A DNA stretch of 64,000 nucleotides from Cephalotrichum gorgonifer (taxonomy: Eukaryota; Ascomycota; Sordariomycetes; Microascales; Microascaceae), in the NCBI GenBank assembly GCA_900312665.1, contig ONZQ02000008.1, forward strand, positions 930,001 to 994,000, read 5' to 3'. The notes beneath the pieces are model-generated. The model did no database searches, was not told where the DNA came from, and was given only the letters and a program-made list of their open reading frames with translations. A program made the translations under genes and the position numbers. Below, in pieces: positions 1 to 10,515 of the stretch (its first letter is position 1; every line of letters begins with the position of its first letter).

Positions 1-430
1 AGTTGCGGAACCTAAAACCTAGTGATGAATGGCAAACCTATCACAACTTTTTTTCGACCATGTTCACTTGTCAGGAAACCGGCAAACGCGGGATGAACCC
101 CGCACCGGCGCAGTTAGAGCCCAGTCCTGTTGTACGCCGTGGCTCTCTCGGATTGGGCAGCGAGAACGAAGCGGGTCTCCCCCATCACCGGGATCTCGGC
201 TGTCGCCTCCATGATTCAAGGAGGGATTGCAGCAGCTAGTTTTAAGAAGCGGACTCAGGGCCGCCTTAGAAGGAGTAAACTTGGGTTCTACAACGTCCAT
301 CAGATTTGTCAGATTTATTTAACTCCTTTTTTACATCGCCAATCATCACCATTGTATATTAGGCCCAAACCCTTAGCATTTCGATCGCCATCTACTATAG
401 ACTAGAACTTGGTTTGCGTCTATATTCACT
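1..430. promoter_or_regulatory. Upstream region of the Hsp70-like gene
   Basis: 430 bp before the Hsp70-like start codon. Short frames in it overlap on both strands and show no motif. It is probably promoter, cut by the window edge. Confidence 0.35.
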
Positions 431-2431
431 ATGACCGAGCGTAGAATCATAGTGGCGGTGGATTTCGGGACAGCCTATTCAGGCGTTGCTTGGTGCGAGA
501 CGGGCCACGTATAGTCTATACCCTTTAACACATACCCCGTTGCAGGGCCAAGCTCGAGCTAATCCTAGCCAGCCGCAAAGCATAAACGTCATCGACTCAT
601 GGCCAGAGAGGTACGGCGGAAGACGGAGCAGCCCAAAGGTTCCCACAGAGCTACGAAAAGTCAAGTCAGGATACCAATGGGGGTTCGAGATTCCACCGAC
701 AGGACTGCGGAGTCGGAAGTTCAAGCTGTAAGATAAACACCCATCCTGCTGGGGTTGCCGATACGGGGCAATTGCTGAAGCGTCGCCTAGGAAGCTTGGC
801 ATGCCGTCTCGCACAGGGGACGAGCCGTCACCGGAGCATTTGACGACAATGTATCTACGACACCTCTACACACACACGATGGGCGAACTAAAGTCCCGGC
901 TGACGGAGGATGTGGTGAATTCCGTGCCGATAGACTTTGTCATTACGGTCCCGGCCATCTGGACGGACCAGGCAAAGGAGGCGACGGGGGCCGCTGCTCG
1001 AGAGGCTGGGCTCGTCGGTCGAACGCCTCTCTATATTGTTTCCGAGCCAGTACAAAACTACCCCCCCCCCACACCCCCCCTTCCCCCCAAAACAACAAAG
1101 AATGCGTATAAGTTGAGAACTAAAGCTAGGATAATAGGAAGCGGCAACGGTATACACGCTGAAGGACATGGCGCCGCGCCTCGGGATAGGCCAAAAGCTG
1201 GTCGTGTGCGACGCCGGCGGCGGCACAGTCGACCTCGTCACCTACCAGGTTATAGGGCGGGATCCCCTCGCGCTCAAGGAGGTGACCGAGGGCACGGGCG
1301 GCAAGAATGGATCGTCTATGCTAAACGAGAGGTTCCGGCGGCACCTGAAGGCCACCCACGGGGAGGGGTATTGGACCAACGAGAGGCTCGTCGCTCCTCT
1401 GCAGCTGTTCGAGCAGTACAAGAAGACCTGGACTCCCGGTGCCAAAAGGCTCTTCATCGACGTCGAACCCGGCCTAAACCTGCACCGGAACAGGTACGCG
1501 GTGCCCGAGGCGGCAATACATGATGTGTTTGAGCCTATTATCAAGGAAATCATCAAGTGGATACTAGCCCAGATTAAGGAGGCGGGGGACAGTGTTTTTG
1601 CCGTGCTCCTGGTGGGTGGTTTTGGGCAGAGTGGGTATCTTGAGACGAGGGTGAAGGCGAAGCTTCCGTCGTATGTTTCGTTTTTGAGACCGGAGAATTC
1701 GTGGACGGCTGTGATGAGGGGGGCAGCGATTCTGGGGATGAATAGAATCGCGCCGGCGTTGTCGGGTGTGTCGATCGCTTCAAGGGTTGCCCGGGCGCAT
1801 TATGGCCTCCAACTGGAGTACGAAGCCGTCCCAGGCCATCCGCAGGATAAGATGCAAGTAGCTCGACGGTGCTGATTTCTTGTGATTTTCATCTCTGACA
1901 CTCCAGCAGTTACCGACACGCATACGGTTTTGATGCAGTGACTGCGATGGACTGGTTGATCAAGAAGGTTAGTCCTAGGGTGGGAGGCCCGGAGAATATC
2001 CTATTTATCTGACGGGCTTTTACCATTCTAGGGAGAGTCCTATCCGGAGGGCAAGTCGTCGTCAGTCGGCCTGAAACTCATGTTTTCCGAGTCCGGGGAC
2101 TTCATCGGAGATGGGCGTGTCAGAGTCTGCATAAACACTGTCGACCACAATGCGCCAGCATTTCCCAACGCAAACACGCACCAGACGGGCTCTCTGTCCA
2201 TTGATCTCATCAAGGCGTTAGGACTCCTCCAAGCGTCCGATAAACGCCAACTACGTGGAGGAGTGTGGTGCTACGTTCTGGAAGGCAACGTCGAGGCCAA
2301 TTATGGCTCTGCGATGATCACCTACACCCTAAGTACCGGAGGTTTGTGGAATCCAAAGATATTAAGACTTTCCTATACTAATGACTTTCCCAGGCATAAT
2401 ACACGATGTCCTCACCACGGAGTACAATTAG
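431..2431 (+). CDS. Divergent Hsp70-like ATPase (actin-like ATPase fold), seven exons
   Basis: Seen: the three Hsp70/actin ATPase motifs lie in order. Phosphate-1 (VDFGTAYSGVAW) is at about residues 9-20, phosphate-2 (VCDAGGGTVDL) follows intron 3, and the adenosine motif (LLVGGFGQSGYLE) is near base 1610. Exons that keep one frame are 431-508, 546-727, 791-1049, 1138-1868, 1907-1967, 2032-2341 and 2394-2431, giving about 552 residues. The join 1049/1138 restores SEPEAATVYTL, the usual motif. The last intron has a clear TACTAAT branch and CAG acceptor. Family knowledge: filamentous fungi carry many such Hsp70-like proteins with a nucleotide-binding domain and a short, non-canonical C-terminus. 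They are not the main cytosolic chaperone, and their role is mostly unknown. Introns 1 and 4 are only 37-38 nt, so those joins are less certain. The NLR gene lies 620 bp downstream on the same strand. Inference: nucleotide-dependent chaperone-like or signalling role. Confidence 0.85.
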
Positions 2432-3053
2432 GTCGGAGAATGAGGGGGGGCCTTCCTTTTCGAAGCCTGTGGATCAACCTTTCATGGTGGAACTGTCTTA
2501 GGGATGGATGCTCCGTAGCTTGAATACTAGACGGCCCCACATCTCGGCCCCATGTCGCCGGGTGGAGACCGGGATTCGTCCGGACGGCCGTATGAGTACC
2601 CCTCTGTCCGCTTTCCTTTGTTTAAATTTCCGCCCTCCACATTACCTCTGTGTTCTTAAGGGGGGCGAATAAACGAAGCAATACTTTCTCATACAGACAA
2701 AAAGAATCAAAATTCATCGCCCTCCGCTCTTGCTGTTGTAACACTCAAACATTCGACATGCGCTTCAGCATGGCTACTACAGCCGCCCATAAACAACCGT
2801 CCATATAAGCGCCGTGATGCGTCAACCTGGGCTTGGAGCCGTTCATTGGCTACCAACCTGCATCGCCTCAATACTTTAGCTATTGCCCATGGCTGCTACC
2901 GCCGATCTTGTTTCCTCTCTCGGGTCGGGCCGCTCTGCCATTTGTTTTTCGCGATTTCTCCCTTTCAGATCCCTCTCTACCCCTCATTCTCCCAACCATG
3001 CAAACCCTTCCTTCACTCTGATAGTGCCCTAGCGGGCAATTGTTCTGAACATC
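2432..3053. promoter_or_regulatory. Spacer between Hsp70-like gene and NLR; NLR promoter by position
   Basis: This 620-bp spacer has no supportable gene. It must hold the 3' end of the Hsp70-like gene and the promoter and leader of the NLR. Pyrimidine-rich stretches near 2940-3020, as is usual in fungal leaders, lie just before the NLR start codon. No specific operator was recognised. Confidence 0.4.
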
Positions 3054-6000
3054 ATGGGCCGCTTTTCAAAGTTCAAAGACCTCCTACGAAGGAAGAAACC
3101 ACCCAGCGGCGGCAGCGGGGTTTCCTCTCCGTCTGCCTCTCTCGCTGGGTCGATCGCAGCCCACCCTACCTCGTCCTCTCCGTCTTCGTCTGCGCCTCTC
3201 GAGGTTCTAGAGTCTCCGGATAGCCCTCACACCTCGCCGGCCCTCAAGACTTCTGTTATTGCCTCGCTAGTCCCCGACGCCTCTACTGTCGACTTGTCAG
3301 CCTCCGAGACTTCTACCCCGCTAATCCCTTCGGATGCGGTCCTTGCGCCGACATCCTCACAGGATGACAATGACAGTATCAACTCCAACGTTGATCCGTG
3401 GAAACGTGCATACCAAATCCTCCAGGAGCGAGAGAATGAGCTGCTCGCCGACTACACCAGGCACCTGGCCTCCCTCCAAGGCGAAACTTCAGCTGCCGCA
3501 GACCTGGACACCCCCTTCCTCGAAACGCCACGGTCGGTCGAATCAATCGTGGAACGGCTACTTGAAAATCGCGACAAGAAGCAGTGGCGTATCTCACTTC
3601 TCGGCAAGGAGATCAAGATTCGAGAGCAGACCGAGAGGCTCGCGAAGTTCTTCCTCTGGTCCGACCCGGTCATCAAGAATGCCCTCAGCGCTCAGCCGTA
3701 CGCAGCGCTCGCATGGTCCGGCGTCTCGTTGCTCCTCCCTGTATGTATTACATTTACCCTACTTCTCCCCCGAGACTATCTATAGACCCCCAGCTCATTC
3801 CACAGCTTCTCACGAGCGGTACCGTGAAAAATGCGGCCATGCTGCAAGGCTTCAATCAGATGTGCCACCGCCAGATGTATTGGAAGATCTGCGAGGACGA
3901 CTACCTCAAACCCGAGAACCAAGAGCATTACCTACGTCTCGTCGAGCCCCTGGCCAAGCTCTATTCGTACGTGCTCGAATATCAGGCCCGTGTCATTTGC
4001 CATCTCTCGAAAGCCCAACTCTCGCGCGCCTGGGAAGACATAGCCGACTCGGATGCCTGGCAGGTGACAGAGTTTGAAAGGCTGGACCAGGAATGCGAAG
4101 GTTATGTTGGTCATCTCCACAAGCAGGAAATCAGAGCATGTTGGAACGGTCAACTACAGGAGATGCAAAAGTCGCGGGGCCTTCTCTGCGAGATCTCCAG
4201 TGCTCTCGAGGAGATTAGAGAGCAGACGCGAACAAACTACACAGAGAAGATGCAAAGAGAACTACTTCACAGCCTTGCGTCTGACTACAACGGCTACAAA
4301 GACTTCAACCCAAAGAAGGTGGCAGGCACCTGCGAGTGGTTCTTCAACGACAGTAGGTTCCACACATGGCGCGATGGCGATACATCCAGACTTCTCTGGG
4401 TCTCCGCCGACCCAGGATGTGGCAAGTCCGTCCTATCACGAGCCCTGGTAGATGAGCACCGGCTGTCTACATATGTCACGACCTCGACTATCTGTCATTT
4501 CTTTTTCAAGGACGGGGACACCAGCCGCATGTCCAGTAGCGATGCCCTGCGTGCGATCCTCCACCAGCTCTTCACTCAGGATCGTACTGGCCGCCTGATT
4601 GAATGTGCTCTTCCTAGCTACAAGACTGGGATGCTAGATAAGAGCTTTTCCACCATGTGGAAAGTCCTGGTAGAGTGTGCTGAGTCCCCTGGTGCTGGAG
4701 AAATCGTTTGTATCCTGGATGCTCTCGATGAGTGTAGGGATGGTAGGAATGAATTGTTCGAAAACCTCCGAGACTTCTACTTGGCATCCAACAGTCCCTC
4801 CAAGCTCAAGTTTCTCATCACCAGCCGCCCGTATGATTACCTGGAGAGGCCTTTCAAGGTGTTTTTGGAGGCCTGCGAGGTGTATCTCCGCTTTGACGGC
4901 AACGAAAAGTCCGGTCATATCCGGGAAGAGATCAACCTCGTCATCGACGACAGACTCCCTGCCATCACAAGCGGTTTTACAGAGGAGCACCGCAGCCAGA
5001 TTCGTGAGCGCCTGAGGTCCATGGAACATCGCACGTACCTCTGGCTCCACCTCACATTCAGTATCATCGAAGAGAGCCCCTACGAATACGGACGACTGGT
5101 CGATTTGCAACGTCTCCTAGATAGCCTGCCGTCCAAGGTATCCGAAGCATACGAAAGAATATTGAGCCGAAGCAAAGGCAAGAAGGAAACGAAAGTTCTT
5201 CTTCAAATAGTTCTTGCGGCGCAACAGCCTTTACGCCTTGAGGAGGCTAACATAGCCTTGACAGTAGCCCTGCAGAAGCCGCGGTTCGAATCAGTCTCCC
5301 TATTAAACTCTCAGCTATGGCCAGAAGGCAGCTTTGAAGGTGTTGTCAAGAACCTATGCGGCCTCTTTATCAGCATTTATGATGGAAAGCTCTATTTTAT
5401 TCATCAGACCGCTCGGGAGTTCCTCACCAAGGCCAACCCTGACAGACAAGGCACGTGGGGAGGGCGCTTGAACATGCTGGAGTCTCACAGCACGATGTCA
5501 CTCATATGTCTCGACTACCTGCTGCTGCCGGATCTTGAGGCTGATATTAAATTCGAACAACATGGCCCCTCCATCGACTACCTGCTGCTGACGGGCCTTC
5601 AGACTGATAATAAATTCGTACAACATGGCTCCTTCATCAACTATGCTGTTACCCACTGGCCTTTCCACTACTCCTCACAAGAAGAGAAGACTGCAAACGA
5701 ATCGCGGAAGCGTGCACGGCTGCTCTGCCCTTTCACTGGAAGTCGAACGCCTTTGCCTATGTTGGCGCGTTTCTACAGCGAGGAATTTTTGAACCACCCT
5801 CACGACGAATTGTACCTGGCCAGTGCCCTGGGTCTCAATCTGGTTGTTGAAGATATATTAGCGGAAGATAAGGCGGGTACTAGTGGCCGAGATAGGGTGT
5901 CTCTTTCTGAGGCTCTCTGGGCCGCCGCGGGAAAGGGGAATAAAGAGACCGTCCGGATGCTGCTCCATAATGGGGGCGCAGATGTCAATTGGAAGGATCA

Positions 6001-7018
6001 ATCTGGCAACACGCCGCTATCACATGCTGCTGAAAACAGACACGAGGCTATAGTCCAGCTGTTACTCGAGGAGGGTGCAGATATCGAGTCGAAGTGTGAT
6101 TTCGTTGGCCAAACACCGCTATCGCGTGCTACAAGAAATGGATATGAGGCTATATTCCGACTGCTGCTCAAGAAGGGTGCAGATATCGAGGCTAAGGATC
6201 ACTTTGGCCGAACACCGCTAGCACATGCTGCTAGGTGGGGGAATGAGGCTACAGTACGGCTGCTGCTTGAGGAAGGTGCAGATATCGAGTCGAAGTGTGA
6301 CTCTGGCCGAACACCGCTATCATATGCTTCTTCTCATCGGGGGGGTGAGGCTACACTCCAGCTGCTTCTCGACGAGGGTGCAGGTATTGAGTCGAAGGAT
6401 AACTTTGGCAAAACACCACTATCACATGCTTCTTCTTATCCGGGGAATGAGGGTACAGTACAACTGCTACTCAAGGAGGGAGCAGACATCGAGTCAAAGG
6501 ATAGCATTGGCACCACGCCGCTATTATATGCCTCCTTTCTACCCCGGAATGAGGCCACAGTACAACTGCTACTCAGGGAGGGTGCAGATATTGAGTGGAA
6601 GGATAAAGATGGCCGAACGCCACTATCATGGGTTTCTTCTTCGAGGGGGAATGAGGCCACAGTATACCTTCTACTCAAGGAGGGTGCAGACATCGACTCA
6701 ATGGATAACTTGGGCCACACGCCGCTATGGTGGGCTTCTAAGTGCAAGGAGGAAGATATTATTTTGCTTCTGCTCAGGGAGGGTGCAGATATCGAGTCGA
6801 AGGATGGAGGTGGCCGAACTGTGCTATCACATGTTGTTCAGTGGAGGTGGGATGTGGCCCCAATACTACAGTTGCTGCTCAAGGAGGGTGCAGACATCGA
6901 GTCAAAGGATAACTTTGGCCATACGCCGCTATGGTGGGCTTCTAAGTACAATCGTGGAGATACTATCCAGCTTCTCCTCAGAGAAGGTGCAGATATCAAG
7001 TCGAAGGATGAACCTTAG
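3054..7018 (+). CDS. NLR-type protein: NACHT_N + NACHT NTPase + 11 ankyrin repeats
   Basis: Exon 1 is 3054-3740 and exon 2 is 3806-7018. The 65-nt intron (GTATGT...CACAG) joins the frames to give 1299 residues. Domains seen: a Ser/Pro-rich N-terminus (about 1-110); an alpha-helical NWD NACHT-NTPase N-terminal domain (about 115-330); a NACHT domain with P-loop GCGKS near residue 432, Walker B ILDALDEC near 540 and a TSRP sensor near 575; a winged-helix/linker region; and 11 ankyrin repeats from about residue 925 to the stop (bases 5899-7018). The repeats follow GRTPLxxAxxxGNEATVxLLLxEGADIESKD. Family knowledge: fungal NACHT proteins of this design act in heterokaryon incompatibility and probably innate immunity. 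Ligand binding by the repeats is thought to trigger NACHT oligomerisation and an N-terminal effector. No HET, HeLo or lipase effector domain is visible here. The array runs straight into the stop codon with no C-terminal cap. Several repeats are nearly identical at the DNA level. Well supported; ligand unknown. Confidence 0.93.
5899..7015 (+). repeat. Ankyrin-coding tandem repeat array (11 x ~100 bp)
   Basis: Eleven in-frame units of about 99-105 bp encode the ankyrin repeats of the NLR. Units share long DNA identities, such as GAGGGTGCAGACATCGA and ACGCCGCTATGGTGGGC. The stretch near 6669-6743 is almost the same as 6870-6945, a two-unit-scale duplication. Such DNA identity is higher than the protein fold needs and suggests recent duplication or gene conversion. 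Confidence 0.85.
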
Positions 7019-8773
7019 TCCAAAACGTGGCAAGAGGAGGCCCCCGCAAGACGCAGAGACTCAGAGCTGGAGCGAGGCTCCGAAAGCACTGGCCGGGATG
7101 GAGAGCAGGCTCCCTGCACATGCATAGCGACTTTCGGTTGGCCATAACGCTCTCGTCGCATAGATATCTAGGGAGAGAAGGGGGGGGGCTGGCTGTTATC
7201 GAGTTGTCCTCTAGCTCCTGTTCGCTCAATATCAACACTGCGCAGTCTCCTTCTGAGAAGTTTCGAATCAATAAAGGAGAAGGAACTCTAGTTCCGGGTT
7301 GGCCATCAGCGACATGTCCATGTGTTAGGGCACCGTCTTCCTTGTCTGTACTTGGCGGTGTCCTATCATCCCTAATCTTCACCCGAGCCTTGCGACCGTC
7401 GCAAGCGCAGGGATCATAAGTACTCAGAGTGGAAGGACTGGTGGGCCATGGTCTCCCGGCCGTTGCGGGTCAAGTCCTTAGAGCATAGACCTTGAGAGAT
7501 CTGCCAGGACTACCAAGCGGAAGAAGTAGAGCCACTCCGGATCATCCCACTATGTTATGTCAGTCCAATAACAAAGAGAGCGGACTACATCCCGGTTCCC
7601 GAGCAATTCTAGATCCGTCCTGGTATGCTACCACGCCTTCACCTGTATCGAATGGCCCGTTACCACCTACATGGTGGGTATGCGACGAGATTCCTTCCGT
7701 AGGGTGTCGGAGGAGGAGAAGTAATACGCCGAAAATACAATTTACGGGCCGCTACTTTATATTATCGTGGCAGACTTCGTTATCAAACGCGTCGTGCACA
7801 CACATGCAACAACTGAGAACGGAATCGTCGATTAAGCGATCCCAAGAGCGAGCCCAACCGAAATTTCATCGCGCACTGGTCCCCATAGTATGGCCGCCTA
7901 GTTCTCGGGGTGTGATCCCAAGGTGGCAGACCAACGTTCGTATACCGCCCCTTTCATGGCGCTGTAGATGGAGGAGGTATTATTGTGAGGAGAGGCCCTC
8001 GCCGTATCATCGCAGCCGAACCAGTCTTGTAGGCCCGGCTCCTTCACCCCCAAGCCGTCCACACCGGGTGGGTTTCGGGCGGCGGCTCCCAGGTAAATGG
8101 GAGAAAGACATCCTCTATCCAGAGATTGGAGGAGGAATCGATGTGAACTAATAGTACCTATCCGTGTCCGTGGCTGGAACTTGCCAGCGAGGGCGTACTC
8201 TGGCTCCTCCCGCTCGGGTCTTTGCCTGGGTCTCTTCCCAGGTGGCACATATGCTGTGTGGCGAACTGAAGTACTGACCATTTTGGCTAGGTCCGTCCGT
8301 ACGCTCTTGTTGGAAGGATGTAATGCCTGAAGGGTTAAGACGAGTACGGCGGAGCCTCGGGACAAGATTATGTGTTCCCAAGCTGTCTTTTAATAAGAGT
8401 TATCAATGGGAAAGTGAGAGGGTGTATTTGATATGTTCTATGAGACTGAAAATGATGTGGGGCGGAAGAGCAGGAGGTAGATAGGCGCTAGTCTAGATAT
8501 GGAATTTTAAGTGGGACGAACATCGGTACAATGTACCGAAGTGGAAATAATACTCGTTTCGAGATTTCGACATTCGATCCTCTCGTTCTAAAAAACTCCA
8601 ACGACGCGCTTCTACCCAAACTACCATCACCAAGGCGCAAAGCAAAACTCTGCAGCGCAAACCGTCCCGGCCAAGAACCACGGCGATCCGAAATATTTGC
8701 CACGATAAAGAGTAAACCCCCAGCACCAATATTCGCGGGACATTTTCGCAGCAAAAGGAGAAACTAGGAGACG
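7019..8773. other. Intergenic region without a supportable gene
   Basis: About 1.75 kb between the NLR and rrg9. Open frames of up to 219 codons occur (for example 7492-8151) but show no recognisable domain, and their composition resembles frame noise. The last 250 bp should hold the rrg9 promoter. No repeat or RNA gene was seen. Confidence 0.5.
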
Positions 8774-9742
8774 ATGGCCTGTCACTGCCGCGCCTCCCTC
8801 CGGGCGGCCCTCACCCTCACGCGACCGCGGATCTCTCCCCCCCAGATCCGGAGCGCAGCCGCCCTCTTCGCCCCTACTCCTCTCCGCACGCTCTCGACCT
8901 CACCGGAATCCTCCTCCACTACCACCTCCTCCCCTTCCTCCGACAGCCCCTCCAGGCCGGACGAGACGACCACGGACAACCTCTCCAAGCCCGCGCGGAA
9001 AGACACAAACCACCTCAACAAACCGTCGCAGAGCGCCCGCGCACCCAATACCTCCGACACCCCTAAGCCCCGCCGCCGCCGAACCATCGCCACCACCCCC
9101 TCATGGCGCGCCAAGCAGGACGCCGCCCTCGACGCCCCCCCCGACGCCGACGTCGACGTCGACCCGAAACCCGCCAAGCAGACCTGGCAGGCCCAAAAGG
9201 CCGCGCTGGCGAAGAAGTTCCCCCTGGGCTGGTCCCCGCCCAAGCGCCTCTCCCCCGACGCCCTCTCCGGCCTGCGCGCGCTGCACGCGCAGTTCCCCGA
9301 GACGTACACCACGCCCGCGCTCGCGGACCTCTTCGGCATCAGCCCCGAGGCCGTGAGGCGCATCCTCAAGTCGAAGTGGAGCCCCGAGGCGGGCGAGGAG
9401 GAGGAGGAGAGGAGGGAGAGGTGGGTGAGGCGCGGAGTCAGGGTGTGGGAGGGTTTGAGCGCCAAGGGGATGAAGGTGCCTAGGAGGTGGAGGGAGGAGG
9501 GCGTAGTATCGCGGGCGGGACCGGTCAGGGCGGGGGCGCGAGGCGGTGGGAGGGGGAGTTTGGAGGTTATTGGTGGGCGAGGGGTTAGGACCGGGGGCGG
9601 TGGTGGGTGGGAGGGTGCGTCGGAGGGTAATGGCGGACAGAGGGAGAGGGAGAGGGAGAGGGAGGAGCGGGACACGCAGGCAGAGGGCGGTGGCTCCTCT
9701 GCTGTGATCGCGAGGCGGAGGATCTCGGGGAGGATCATATAA
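8774..9742 (+). CDS. rrg9: Required for respiratory growth protein 9, mitochondrial (Rrg9/Neugrin family)
   Basis: Single exon, 322 residues. The N-terminus is rich in Arg/Ser/Ala/Leu with few acidic residues, as expected for a mitochondrial presequence (about 1-45), followed by a Ser/Pro-rich linker. The core, about residues 137-240, carries the Rrg9 signatures: WQAQKAALAKKFPLGWSPPK, then LSPDALSGLRALHAQFPE, YTTPALADLFGISPEAVRRI and LKSKW. Family knowledge: yeast Rrg9 is needed for mitochondrial genome maintenance and respiratory growth, and the animal relative neugrin acts in mitochondrial ribosome assembly. The helix-turn-helix-like TTPALADLF...SPEAVRRIL segment is the most conserved part. 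The C-terminal 70 residues are Gly/Arg-rich low complexity. The gene converges on the WD40 gene with a 773-bp gap. GC-rich codon use creates a long but empty open frame on the opposite strand. Confidence 0.9.
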   Translation: MACHCRASLRAALTLTRPRISPPQIRSAAALFAPTPLRTLSTSPESSSTTTSSPSSDSPSRPDETTTDNLSKPARKDTNHLNKPSQSARAPNTSDTPKPRRRRTIATTPSWRAKQDAALDAPPDADVDVDPKPAKQTWQAQKAALAKKFPLGWSPPKRLSPDALSGLRALHAQFPETYTTPALADLFGISPEAVRRILKSKWSPEAGEEEEERRERWVRRGVRVWEGLSAKGMKVPRRWREEGVVSRAGPVRAGARGGGRGSLEVIGGRGVRTGGGGGWEGASEGNGGQREREREREERDTQAEGGGSSAVIARRRISGRII

Positions 9743-10515
9743 TCCCGAGAAGGAGAAAAGAAAAGCACACGGGCGGGAGGGCACCTATTCATCCCTCTCT
9801 CGAACCTGGCTCTCGGAGCAAGGGAAAAGGAAAGGCGTGGAAGGGCCGGGAGGAGGAGCTCGAGCCCAGTGGGACGAGAATATCTCTTCGCCGGGAAGAT
9901 GGGGAGAGCATCCGTACGACCAAACTTCGAGGAACGGAGGGGAAAGAAACCGGGACATCCTCCAATCGTCGAGGTAAACTCGGTGGGGGCGAAGGAGGAA
10001 CGGAGGGGAGAATAATAAGGCAAAATGGAGGCTTGCCACTGTAAAAACATGTACACCAGAAACTTCATCATCCGGCTTATACATAGACATAGAACAGCGA
10101 CTTCGTCAATTTTCTTACCATCTTCATACAAAAGAACACTCAACCCATATATCACTTGTATTCCGCACTATACAGATCTAAACCCAAGCAGGCAGTGTCC
10201 ATCAGTCCAGTTCACATCTCACTCCACGTCAGATACCACGGGGATGTATATCAGGAAAAGTACTTGTTCTTCAGCTATAAAAGGGTATTGCTGCAGCTCA
10301 ACCGGCCCATAGGCGGGAGCACCCACCCCCCCAACCCACCAAACTCCAATCCCCTAACCTACCCTAACGCCAAAGCAATATGTGACCAAAGGAAACCAAA
10401 TGAGCGAACCCACCACCACACCCAACCACCCCCAATCCTCCTATCCATCCACCCATAATTATACAGAAAACAAAGTAAAGTACCTGCTCGGTAGCCCAAA
10501 CACCATACTCATACA
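9743..10515. other. Convergent intergenic region (3' ends of rrg9 and WD40 gene)
   Basis: 773 bp between two convergent stop codons. It is C/A-rich near 10310-10460 and has no supportable gene. It should hold both 3' UTRs and polyadenylation signals. Confidence 0.5.

Noticed and set aside
6225..7127. 300-codon frame inside the NLR repeat region
   Set aside because: It is the +1 shadow of the ankyrin array; its periodic sequence only mirrors the DNA repeats.
7492..8151. 219-codon frame between the NLR and rrg9
   Set aside because: No domain, no splice context, noise-like composition.
9103..9784. Alternative frames over rrg9 on both strands
   Set aside because: Pro/Arg/Gly-rich shadows of the GC-rich coding sequence.
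8782..10155. 457-codon open frame on the minus strand opposite rrg9
   Set aside because: It is antisense to a well-supported Rrg9 gene. High GC3 in rrg9 removes stops on the other strand; the translation is Arg/Ser/Pro-rich with no motif.
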